Shown: in pieces, positions 35,410 to 43,020 of the stretch
Position numbering within the stretch: the stretch's first letter is position 1
Layout: every line of letters begins with the position of its first letter
Position numbers and translations under genes: made by a program
NCBI RefSeq assembly: GCF_000716875.1
Contig: NZ_JNWQ01000021.1
Location: 1 to 64,000 of the forward strand
DNA: 64,000 bases
Source of the DNA: Streptomyces novaecaesareae
GTDB lineage: Bacteria; Actinomycetota; Actinomycetes; Streptomycetales; Streptomycetaceae
Direction of reading: 5' to 3'
Notes under the pieces: generated by a model
Databases searched by the model: none
The model's input: only the letters and a program-made list of their open reading frames with translations
Told to the model about the DNA's origin: nothing

Positions 35410-35934
35410 TCAGGGGCGGACAGGCGGTGGGATGCGGACCACGAGCTCCTGGGCGGCCTGCGTCAGGTCTGCGGTGATCTCGTGCGGGGACCACTGCTGC
35501 CCGCCGCGCTCCCAGGGCCCCACCATCGCGTCGATGAGGGGGGCCAACTCCTCACACCGCCCGTACGCCTCCGCGACCTCGAAGAGGATCAGCGAGGCGC
35601 CCTCGAACGGGTCGAGCCACCCGCCGACGATCTCGGTGGCCCACCAGCGGGCGAGCGCCAGCCGGCCCTCCCAATAGCCTTCGGGCGGGTGGAAGCCGAA
35701 ACCGAGCTCCTCCATCACCTGGTCGAACAGCTCCGGGGCCTGCTCGTGTTCGAGGCGGCTCAAGGCGGCGAGGTGCAGGAGCGACGGTGAGTAGACGCCG
35801 GCGGTCAGGGCGCGCAATGCGGCTTCGATCAGGAGCTCCGGGTCGGCATGCCGGCCGTCGACCCAGGAGTGGGCGATCTCCCGCAGTTCCCGTACGGCCT
35901 CGGTTGCTGGTTCGGGGGCTTCGCTCGTCGACAT
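35410..35934 (-). CDS. Conserved-looking hypothetical protein, 174 aa
   Basis: I do not recognise the family. The protein is acidic, soluble and largely helical, with ELREIAHSWVDGRHADPELL near the start, ALARWWATEIVGGWLDPFEG in the middle and SPHEITADLTQAAQELVVRIPPP at the end. It follows the DUF6879 gene by 60 bases on the same strand. The ATG has only a weak ribosome site. Confidence 0.65.
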   Translation of the reverse strand: MSTSEAPEPATEAVRELREIAHSWVDGRHADPELLIEAALRALTAGVYSPSLLHLAALSRLEHEQAPELFDQVMEELGFGFHPPEGYWEGRLALARWWATEIVGGWLDPFEGASLILFEVAEAYGRCEELAPLIDAMVGPWERGGQQWSPHEITADLTQAAQELVVRIPPPVRP

Positions 35935-35994
35935 GGGCGCATGCTGCCACGTGCCGCGGGCAGTCGGAAACGGATTCGATGCCGATCCCGCCGT

Positions 35995-36516
35995 TCACGT
36001 GCTGCCGTACCGCTCCCACCAGTCCGTGAAGGGCTCGGCATGGTGCAGGGCCGTGTCTCGGTGGTGGATGAACTGCTCTATTTCGGGTTGTTGGTGTGCC
36101 CCGAGGAACGCTCCGGTGTCGTCGTAGGTCATCGAAACGGCTGTCGACTCGTCGAACATCCAGAAGTCGGGGATCTCTTCGAGAGGGTTCGGCTTCTCCG
36201 TGATGTCGAGGATGAAGAACTCTTCGCCAGCGGTGGTGTTCGTCCGGTACCCCCAGCCCAACTCGAACCGGAGGTACGGGGTGAGGGGGCGGGCGAGGAT
36301 GTGGACTCGGTAGATCCGGTGGCCGGCGGCGGTGTGCCGCTGGACCCTCGCCCGCCAGGCGGCGTTGTGGTGGGCGGGCTTGGGCTCCCCGGCCAGGAAT
36401 GCCCGGTAGGCATCGACGGTGGCGGAGGCGCCGTAGTCGTCCAGCGTCTCCAGGCGGAAGGCGTCCTGCTGGAAGCCGTCGAAGAGGGTGCCGAAGGCCT
36501 CGCGGGAGATGGTCAC
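35995..36516 (-). CDS. DUF6879 family protein
   Basis: The 173-aa protein has the order typical of DUF6879: an N-terminal FGTLFDGFQQDAFRLETLDDYG, RIYRVHILARPLTPYLRFEL in the middle and FWMFDESTAVSMTYDDTGAFL late. The family is frequent beside WhiJ-like HTH-DUF5753 regulators and DUF397 proteins in streptomycetes, as here. Biochemical role unknown. Confidence 0.82.
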   Translation of the reverse strand: MTISREAFGTLFDGFQQDAFRLETLDDYGASATVDAYRAFLAGEPKPAHHNAAWRARVQRHTAAGHRIYRVHILARPLTPYLRFELGWGYRTNTTAGEEFFILDITEKPNPLEEIPDFWMFDESTAVSMTYDDTGAFLGAHQQPEIEQFIHHRDTALHHAEPFTDWWERYGST

Positions 36517-36535
36517 GGGAAATCCTCAGCAGGCC

Positions 36536-36567
36536 GCCCCTGCCCGGCGTGAATGCCGGGCAGGGGC
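36536..36567 (-). terminator. Terminator downstream of 36576 gene
   Basis: A perfect 13-bp stem (36536-36548 with 36555-36567) with 6-base loop sits nine bases after the stop of the minus-strand gene. It separates that gene from DUF6879. Confidence 0.88.
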
Positions 36568-36575
36568 AGGGGAGT

Positions 36576-36848
36576 TCAGGGGTGGCCGGTGGTGATGGTG
36601 ATCGGGTGGGCGGTCCAGTCGGTCATGTCGCCGACGTAGAGGGTGAAGCTCCAGCTGTCGCCCTGGGAGAGGCAGCGGGCGACGCCCTCGCCGCCGCCCG
36701 GGCCGATGCAGATCCGGATGAAGTCCCGGTGGGCCTCGCGGACGGGGAGGTCGCGGACGCGCTCCCAGAGGACGGGCAAGGCGTGGTCGAGGCTCGGGAA
36801 GAGCGTCGGCTCCATGATGCCGGTGATCTCGGCCTGGACGATGCTCAC
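36576..36848 (-). CDS. Small hypothetical protein, 90 aa
   Basis: The family is not recognised. The protein has VLWERVRDLPVREAHRDFIRICIGPGGGEG and a C-terminal beta-rich part. Its GTG start overlaps the stop of the ATPase gene (GTGA), so it is coupled to it and may be a dedicated partner. Confidence 0.7.
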   Translation of the reverse strand: MSIVQAEITGIMEPTLFPSLDHALPVLWERVRDLPVREAHRDFIRICIGPGGGEGVARCLSQGDSWSFTLYVGDMTDWTAHPITITTGHP

Positions 36849-37276
36849 GCGGCGGCCGCCTCGGGGGAGACGTGGCACCAGACGAGCTTGCCGATGCCGC
36901 CGGCGCGCGGGTCGCACCCCCAGCTGTGGGCCAACTCGTGGACGAGGAGCAGGCCTCGGCCGGTCTCGGCGGAGGTGGGGGCGTCACGCAGGGTGGGCTT
37001 CTCGCTGTCGGCGTCGTGCACCTCGATACGGAGGGTGGCGTCCGGGGAGAGCTGGAAGCGGACGAAGATCAGGCGGTCACGCGGGGTCCGGGCGTGCTGG
37101 ATCGCGTTGGTGACCAGCTCGCTGACCAGCAACTCGCCGGTCGGGAGGAGGAGTTTGCCGGTGGGGTGGGGGAGGAGGAAGTCGCGGAGCTCCCGGCGGG
37201 CGGCTCGGGGGGACTTGTGGTGCCGGGGCAGCCAGCAGGTCTGCTCGCTGGGGGAGGGGGAGACGGTTTCAGGCAT
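36845..37276 (-). CDS. RsbW-like ATP-binding (HATPase) protein
   Basis: The 143-aa protein has GHKL motifs: ELVTNAIQHA (N box), DADSEKP(T) and ETGRGLLLVHELA. This is the stand-alone anti-sigma/serine-kinase type common next to WhiJ-like regulators. It may phosphorylate or sequester a partner. GAGGTGATC precedes ATG 37276. It is divergent from the HTH-DUF5753 gene. Confidence 0.88.
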   Translation of the reverse strand: MPETVSPSPSEQTCWLPRHHKSPRAARRELRDFLLPHPTGKLLLPTGELLVSELVTNAIQHARTPRDRLIFVRFQLSPDATLRIEVHDADSEKPTLRDAPTSAETGRGLLLVHELAHSWGCDPRAGGIGKLVWCHVSPEAAAA

Positions 37277-37502
37277 GGCGGGATCACCTCTGGGATGTGC
37301 AGGTGAGAGCGGCTGAAGAGGGCATGAGGATGCCCGGTGAAAGCCCGCCATGATCACTTTGTGTCGAGTGGCGGACTACGTTGAGTAGCATGCCTCTCGC
37401 GCCTTCTGGAGTGCAAGTCTCGACTTTGGAAATGATCAAAGATTGTTGTCGTGGGCGGAGGGCGGCAGACTGGCAACGCACATATCGCTGGGAGGTCAAC
37501 GC

Positions 37503-38372
37503 GTGCCCGTGAACAGGAATCCGACGGTTCGACAGCGACGACTGGCTCGAACCCTCAAAGAGTTGCGGGCTGCTGCGCGGATGACGATGGCTCAGTCCGC
37601 CAGGCAACTGGACTGCGCTGAGAGCAAGATCAGTCGGATCGAGGCTGCGCAGTCCGGTATCAGGCTCGTGGATCTCCGGCTGCTACTTGACCTCTACGGT
37701 GTGACAGACCAGGCAGCACGTAGCCGGTTGGAGGATCTGGCGCGAGATGGGCGTCTGCGCGGCTGGTGGGACAGGTATTCGGACGCGCTGTCGCCGCTCT
37801 ATGCCGACTACATCTCGTTGGAGGCTGATGCCTCGGATGCCTACAGCGTGGAGACCTTCCTCGTCCCGGGCCTGTTGCAGACGGAGGACTACACCCGGGC
37901 TGTCGTTCGAGCGCAGATAGAGGATGCCAGCGTCGAGCAGGTTGAGCAGCTGACGAAGGTTCGGCTGGAACGGCGATCAGTGCTGAAGCGAGAGTCTCCG
38001 CTCCGGCTCTGGGTTGTGTTGTCGGAGTCCGTGCTGAAGCACCAGATCGGTGGGCGAGCGGTGATGCGTGAGCAACTCGACTACCTGGTGACCGTGGCAG
38101 ATCAGCCCAACATCAACATCCAGGTGTTGCCGGAGGAATCGGATGTTCATGCCGCACTGTTTGGCCCGCTCGTCATCCTGAGCTTCCCCGAGAGCACCGA
38201 GACAGACGTCGTGTACGTGGACAGCCTCCTCAGCACGCTCTACATCGAGGAACCGGGAGAGGTCTTCAAGTACTCCAACCTGTTCCGGCGGGCGCTGGCC
38301 GAGTCTCTGCCTCGAAAGGAATCAGTCGCGCTCATCGAGCGCATCGCGAAAGGAAAATACAGTGATGAGTAG
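37503..38372 (+). CDS. HTH (XRE)-DUF5753 regulator, WhiJ-like
   Basis: The 289-aa protein has an N-terminal HTH (TMAQSARQLDCAESKISRIE, about 29-48) and a DUF5753 domain from about 95 onward (YISLEADASDAYSVETFLVPGLLQTEDYTRA). The family pairs with DUF397 proteins in development-linked or toxin-antitoxin-like loci. GGGAGG is seven bases before GTG 37503. Its end overlaps the DUF397 start. Confidence 0.92.
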   Translation: MPVNRNPTVRQRRLARTLKELRAAARMTMAQSARQLDCAESKISRIEAAQSGIRLVDLRLLLDLYGVTDQAARSRLEDLARDGRLRGWWDRYSDALSPLYADYISLEADASDAYSVETFLVPGLLQTEDYTRAVVRAQIEDASVEQVEQLTKVRLERRSVLKRESPLRLWVVLSESVLKHQIGGRAVMREQLDYLVTVADQPNINIQVLPEESDVHAALFGPLVILSFPESTETDVVYVDSLLSTLYIEEPGEVFKYSNLFRRALAESLPRKESVALIERIAKGKYSDE

Positions 38373-38586
38373 CATCCCCGAGGGTGCGGCTGTTGCTGAC
38401 CTCGTCTGGCGAAAGTCATCGTTCTCGGGTGCGCAAAGCAACTGTGTGGAGATGGCGGTCGGCGTGATCGGTGTCGTGCCGGTGCGTGACTCCAAGGACC
38501 CGGACGGTCCTGTGCTGATCTTCCCGGCTGATGCTTGGGCTTCGTTCGTCACCGGGGTCAAAGGTGGGGAGTTTCCGGGCCTCTGA
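38365..38586 (+). CDS. DUF397 protein
   Basis: The 73-aa protein has the DUF397 core: VWRKSSFSGAQSNCVEMA, VPVRDSKDPDGPVLIFPADAW and a terminal FVTGVKGGEF. It partners the DUF5753 regulator whose 3' end overlaps it by eight bases. In related loci the DUF397 protein is the small effector controlled by the HTH protein; that is inference here. GTG 38362 is an alternative start. Confidence 0.92.
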   Translation: MSSIPEGAAVADLVWRKSSFSGAQSNCVEMAVGVIGVVPVRDSKDPDGPVLIFPADAWASFVTGVKGGEFPGL

Positions 38587-38595
38587 GCCCCAACC

Positions 38596-38634
38596 GTGGT
38601 GCCCCGCGCGGGCTGTGGCCGGGCGGGGCACCAC
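38596..38634. terminator. Bidirectional hairpin
   Basis: GTGGTGCCCCGC (38596-38607) pairs with 38623-38634 between the convergent DUF397 and 38642 genes. Confidence 0.85.
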
Positions 38635-38641
38635 CGCTCTA

Positions 38642-39118
38642 TCAGGTGAGGTTGTCGACCCAGAAGAAGATGGTCCGCAGGACGGCGCCCGGGGCGCCGG
38701 CGCCGAAGCCGAGAATCATGGCCTGGCCGATCGCGACGTCCGTCGGGTCGATGCCTTGGGACCAGGTGATCCGGGCGTCGAGGCCGGGGATGGTGTGGCC
38801 GGGGGCATAGGACCGGAAGCTGCCGCGGGCGTGGGCGATGAGGGTGCTGTTGCGCCACAACTCCGCCCGGCGTAGGCCTTTGGGCCTCAGCTCGTAGGTG
38901 CGGTCGCCCACGACAGCCGTCCGAGTACGGTTGCGGGTCCGGCTGGTCGGGATGTTGTGCCCGCCCATGTTGATCGCGCCATGGTCGCGGTCGGGCACGA
39001 CCGTGACGGTGGGCATCCCCGTTCCGTGCACGCGTGCGACAACGGACGGCCAGCGGTCATGACTGATCTGTATCGGTCCGAAGGGGCCGTCGATCACACG
39101 CTGTTGGAGCTTGGACAT
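38642..39118 (-). CDS. Hypothetical protein, 158 aa
   Basis: Not recognised. The protein is basic and beta-rich in its first 100 residues (VVGDRTYELRPKGLRRAELW), with a C-terminal apolar segment (AIGQAMILGFGAGAPGAVLRTIFFW) that may span or associate with the membrane. ATG 39118 follows AGGAG by ten bases; an ATG at 39139 lacks a ribosome site. It is not the AraC-like NrdS found after nrdAB in S. coelicolor. Confidence 0.65.
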   Translation of the reverse strand: MSKLQQRVIDGPFGPIQISHDRWPSVVARVHGTGMPTVTVVPDRDHGAINMGGHNIPTSRTRNRTRTAVVGDRTYELRPKGLRRAELWRNSTLIAHARGSFRSYAPGHTIPGLDARITWSQGIDPTDVAIGQAMILGFGAGAPGAVLRTIFFWVDNLT

Positions 39119-39147
39119 GCCTGGGCTACTCCTGAACACCGGGTATC

Positions 39148-39184
39148 AAACAGCGGAGCTGCCATGACGGCAGCTCCGCTGTTT
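39148..39184 (-). terminator. Terminator after nrdB
   Basis: A 16-bp perfect stem (39148-39163 with 39169-39184) with a 5-base loop lies 17 bases beyond the nrdB stop. Confidence 0.92.
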
Positions 39185-39200
39185 GCTGAACGAGGGTGCT

Positions 39201-40217
39201 TTAGAACTCGTCGTCGAAGGACACCGAGCCCTCGACCGCGACCTGGTACGCCGACACCCGGCGCTCGAAGAAGTTGGTCAGCTCCTGCACGTTCTGCAGC
39301 TCCATGAAGCCGAACGGGTTGGCCGAGCCGTACCGGATCGGCAGGCCCAGACGCGCCAGGCGCTGGTCGGCGACAGCCTGCAGGTACTCCCGCATCGACG
39401 CCGTGTTCATGCCGGGCAGGCCCTCGCCGCACAGGTCCTGGGCGAACTGGAGCTCGGCCTCGACGGCCTCCTCCAGCATCTCCGTGACCTGCTTGGCCAT
39501 CTCGTCGTCGAAGAGGTCGGGCTCCTCCTCGCGGACGGTGTCCACCACGGAGAACGCGAAGTCCATGTGCATGGACTCGTCGCGGAACACCCAGTTGGTA
39601 CCGGTGGCCAGGCCGTGCAGCAGGCCACGCGACCGGAACCAGTACACGTACGCGAACGCGCCGTAGAAGAACAGACCCTCCACGCACGCCGCGAAGCAGA
39701 TCAGGTTGAGCAGGAACGCCCGCCTGTCCTCCTTGCTCTGCAGCGAGTCGATGTGGTCGACCGCGTTCATGTACTTGAAGCAGAACTGGGCCTTCTGGTG
39801 GATGGAGGGGATGTTCTCCACCGCGGCGAAGGCCGCGTTGCGGTCCTCCGGGTCCGGAAGGTAGGTGTCGAGCAGCGTCAGGTAGAACTGGACGTGCACG
39901 GCCTCCTCGAACAGCTGGCGCGACAGGTACAGCCGCGCCTCCGGGGAGTTGATGTGCTTGTAGAGGCTCAGCACGACGTTGTTCGCGACGATCGAGTCAC
40001 CGGTCGCGAAGAAGGCGACCAGCCGGCCGATCATGTGCCGCTCGCCCTCGCTCAGCTTGGCGAGGTCGGCGACGTCGGAGTGCAGGTCCACCTCCTCGAC
40101 CGTCCAGGTGTTCTTGATCGCATCCCGGTACCGGTCGTAGAACGACGGGTAGCGCATCGGGCGCAGGGTCAGCTCGAACCCGGGGTCGAGCAGCATCTTC
40201 TCGCGGTCGTCGGACAT
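39201..40217 (-). CDS. nrdB: Class Ia ribonucleotide reductase, small subunit
   Basis: The 338-aa protein has the di-iron ligands in FATGDSIVAN, LFEEAVHVQFY, ACVEGLFFYG and FRDESMHMDF. The radical tyrosine is seven residues after the E of EEAVH, so it is a tyrosyl-radical rather than Phe-type enzyme. It ends with FDDEF for docking to NrdA. Its ATG shares one base with the nrdA stop (TAATG). Confidence 0.95.
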   Translation of the reverse strand: MSDDREKMLLDPGFELTLRPMRYPSFYDRYRDAIKNTWTVEEVDLHSDVADLAKLSEGERHMIGRLVAFFATGDSIVANNVVLSLYKHINSPEARLYLSRQLFEEAVHVQFYLTLLDTYLPDPEDRNAAFAAVENIPSIHQKAQFCFKYMNAVDHIDSLQSKEDRRAFLLNLICFAACVEGLFFYGAFAYVYWFRSRGLLHGLATGTNWVFRDESMHMDFAFSVVDTVREEEPDLFDDEMAKQVTEMLEEAVEAELQFAQDLCGEGLPGMNTASMREYLQAVADQRLARLGLPIRYGSANPFGFMELQNVQELTNFFERRVSAYQVAVEGSVSFDDEF

Positions 40218-42646
40218 TACTGGCAGGCCTCGCAGGACTCGGGGTTCTCCAGGGAGCAGGCGAGGGCGGCTTCCTGCTCCGGGGTGAGGGTCGGGGTGTT
40301 GACCGGCACGGGCGCGGCGGCGCGGGCGGCGCCGGGGGCGGCCTGGGCGATGCGGGTGGCCGGGCGGGAGCGCAGGTAGTAGGTGGTCTTGAGACCGACC
40401 TTCCACGCGTAGGCGTACATCGAGCTGAGCTTGCCGATGGTCGGCGCCGCCATGAAGAGGTTCAGCGACTGGCTCTGGTCGAGGTACGGCATGCGCGCCG
40501 CGGCCAGGTCGATCAGGGCGCGCTGCGGCAGCTCCCAGGCGGTGCGGTACAGCGAGCGGACCTCGGCGGGCAGCCAGTTCAGGTCCTGGACCGAGCCGTT
40601 GGCGTCGCGCAGCGAGTCGCGGGTCTGCTGGTCCCAGACGCCGAGCTCCTTGAGCTCGCGCACCAGGTACGGGTTGACCTGCAGGAACTCGCCGCTCAGC
40701 GTCTCGCGCTTGAACAGGTTGGACACCTGCGGCTCGATGCACTCGTACACGCCGGCGATGGAGGCGATGGTCGCGGTCGGGGCGATCGCGAGCAGCAGCG
40801 AGTTGCGCAGGCCGGTCTCGGCGATGCGGGCGCGCAGCGCCGTCCAGCGGTCGGCCCACTGCGGGGCGGCCGTCGGGAAGTGGTCGATGTGCAGTTCGCC
40901 GCGGGCGGCGCGGGTCTCGCCGTACGCCTCGTGGCGGCCGAGCTGCTCGGCCAGGTCGGCGGAGCGCTCGTAGGCGGTGAGCATGATGCGCTCGGCGATC
41001 AGCGTGGAGAGGCGGGCGGCGTCTGCTGAGTCGAAGTCGATCCGCAGCTTGAAGAAGACGTCCTGAAGGCCCATCACGCCGAGGCCGACCGGGCGCCAGC
41101 GGGAGTTGGAGGTGCCGGCCTCGGTGGTCGGGTAGAAGTTGATGTCCACCACGCGGTCGAGGAAGGTGACGGCGGTGCGGACGGTGGCGTCGAGGCGCTC
41201 CCAGTCCATGGCGTTGATCAGGTCATCGGCGCGGGCGTCGAGAGCCACGTGCGCGCCGAGGTTGACGGAGCCGAGGTTGCAGACGGCGGTCTCGGAGTCG
41301 TCCGTGACCTCCAGGATCTCGGTGCACAGGTTGGAGGAGTGCACCGTGCGGCCCGGCAGCGCGGTCTGGTTGGCGGCGCGGTTGGAGGCGTCCTTGAAGG
41401 TCATCCAGCCGTTGCCGGTCTGCGCCAGGGTGCGCATCATGCGGGCGTACAGGGTCTGCGCGGGGATCGTGCGGACGGCCTTGCCGGCCAGCTCGGCCTT
41501 GCGGTAGGCCTCGTCGAAGTCGGCGCCCCACAGGTCGACCAGCTCGGGCACGTCGGCCGGGGAGAACAGCGACCAGTCCTCGTTGGCGTTGACCCGGCGC
41601 ATGAACTCGTCCGGGATCCAGTGCGCCAGGTTGAGGTTGTGGGTGCGGCGGGCCTCTTCGCCGGTGTTGTCGCGGAGCTCCAGGAACTCCTCGATGTCGG
41701 CGTGCCAGGTCTCCAGGTAGACGCAGGCGGCGCCCTTGCGGCGGCCGCCCTGGTTGACGGCGGCGACGGAGGAGTCGAGGGTGCGCAGGAACGGCACGAT
41801 GCCGTTGGACTTGCCGTTGGTGCCGCGGATCAGGCTGCCGCGCGAGCGGATGCGCGAGTAGGACAGGCCGATGCCGCCGGCGTGCTTGGACAGGCGGGCG
41901 ATCTGCGCGTAGCGGTTGTAGATCGAGTCCAGGTTGTCCAGCGGGGAGTCGAGCAGGTAGCAGCTCGACATCTGCGGGTGCCGGGTGCCGGAGTTGAAGA
42001 GCGTCGGCGAGGAGGTCAGGTACTCCAGGCGGCTCATCAGGCCGTACAGCTCGGCCACCTCGCGCACGGACTGCTCGTTGTCGCCGACCGCCAGGCCACA
42101 GGCGACGCGGAGCAGGAAGTGCTGCGGGGTCTCGATCACCTTGCGGGTGATCGGGTGGCGCAGCAGGTAGCGGGACTGCACGGTGCGCAGGCCGAAGTAC
42201 TCGAAGCGGTCGTCGCCCGCGGTGTCGATCAGCGCGTCCAGGGCGGCGGCGTGCTTGGCGACGAACTCCGCGGTGGTGTCGCCGATCAGGCCCTCGGTGT
42301 GGCCGACGGCGATCGAGGCGGAGAAGGACGTGGAGCCCTGGCTGTTCGCCTCGTCGACGATCTCCAGGGCGAGCAGGCGGGCGGCCAGCTTCGAGTACTG
42401 GGGGTCCTCGGCGATCATCGACGCGGCGGCGTCCACGGCCAGCCCGCGCAGCTCGGCGAAGTCCGAGCCGGCGTGGCGGCCGCGCAGCGCGGCAGCGGCG
42501 ACGTGGCCGGGGTCGACCTCGGGGAGGTCGGCGCTGCGGTCGGTGAGCAGCCGCAGCAGGGCGCCGCCGGGGTCGGTGACCGTCGGGTCGGTGAAGGCGG
42601 TACCGGAGCCCTGGGCGGGCAGGGTGGCTGAGGCAGCGGTGGTCAA
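40217..42646 (-). CDS. nrdA: Class Ia ribonucleotide reductase, large subunit
   Basis: The 809-aa protein reduces ribonucleoside diphosphates. Visible are SSCYLLDS and LCTEI with NLGSVNLG around the catalytic cysteines, the paired tyrosines in KVGLKTTYYLRSR, and a C-terminal CSLENPESCEACQ redox tail. The usual N-terminal ATP-cone motif (VxKRDG) is not seen, so dATP shut-off may be missing. Start is TTG 42646, seven bases after GGAGAG. It is controlled by an upstream riboswitch. Confidence 0.95.
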   Translation of the reverse strand: MTTAASATLPAQGSGTAFTDPTVTDPGGALLRLLTDRSADLPEVDPGHVAAAALRGRHAGSDFAELRGLAVDAAASMIAEDPQYSKLAARLLALEIVDEANSQGSTSFSASIAVGHTEGLIGDTTAEFVAKHAAALDALIDTAGDDRFEYFGLRTVQSRYLLRHPITRKVIETPQHFLLRVACGLAVGDNEQSVREVAELYGLMSRLEYLTSSPTLFNSGTRHPQMSSCYLLDSPLDNLDSIYNRYAQIARLSKHAGGIGLSYSRIRSRGSLIRGTNGKSNGIVPFLRTLDSSVAAVNQGGRRKGAACVYLETWHADIEEFLELRDNTGEEARRTHNLNLAHWIPDEFMRRVNANEDWSLFSPADVPELVDLWGADFDEAYRKAELAGKAVRTIPAQTLYARMMRTLAQTGNGWMTFKDASNRAANQTALPGRTVHSSNLCTEILEVTDDSETAVCNLGSVNLGAHVALDARADDLINAMDWERLDATVRTAVTFLDRVVDINFYPTTEAGTSNSRWRPVGLGVMGLQDVFFKLRIDFDSADAARLSTLIAERIMLTAYERSADLAEQLGRHEAYGETRAARGELHIDHFPTAAPQWADRWTALRARIAETGLRNSLLLAIAPTATIASIAGVYECIEPQVSNLFKRETLSGEFLQVNPYLVRELKELGVWDQQTRDSLRDANGSVQDLNWLPAEVRSLYRTAWELPQRALIDLAAARMPYLDQSQSLNLFMAAPTIGKLSSMYAYAWKVGLKTTYYLRSRPATRIAQAAPGAARAAAPVPVNTPTLTPEQEAALACSLENPESCEACQ

Positions 42647-42779
42647 GGCGCTCTCTCCTGGCGGCGATCGGCGGCGGTGATCGGGGCCACCGGGCCGATC
42701 GGGGCAGGGGAGCACGGCACGAACGCAAAACGGCGTCGCGCGACGGTTACTCCCCGGCCCGCCCGCGAGGCCCGGAGGG

Positions 42780-42930
42780 GTACTGCTGGTGCTGGCGCGG
42801 CCTCTTGCGGGAGGGCCGTGGCGCACGCTGACGGCAGGTACTCGGACTCGCGGGTACGGCTGCTTGGCCCGCCCGCTCACCGCTGCGGGGCAGTCCCGGA
42901 TTCGCACCGGGTTCCCCTGCGTCGACAGCA
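42780..42930 (-). promoter_or_regulatory. Cobalamin (B12) riboswitch of nrdAB
   Basis: On the minus strand the leader shows the conserved core GGTGCGAATCCGGGACTGCC (about 42909-42890), then CCCGCAGCGGTGA. The B12 box, GAGTCCGAGTACCTGCCG, is at about 42850-42833. In S. coelicolor the nrdABS operon is repressed by adenosylcobalamin through such a switch, leaving the B12-dependent class II enzyme. Borders are approximate; the expression platform toward 42647 is not resolved. Confidence 0.92.
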
Positions 42931-42936
42931 GGATTG

Positions 42937-42983
42937 AGCATACATGTAGTGCCGCCGGACTGTGGCGGCACCATATGTTGTGC
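42937..42983 (-). promoter_or_regulatory. Tandem NrdR boxes
   Basis: Two 16-bp sites (42968-42983 and 42937-42952) match the NrdR consensus ACACWATATATWGTGT at 12 and 10 positions. They are 31 bp apart centre to centre, the usual three-turn spacing. They lie just upstream of the riboswitch. Confidence 0.72.
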
Positions 42984-43020
42984 CTGTCGTGTCGGCCGTG
43001 CGGGCGGGCCCGGTGGCCGG

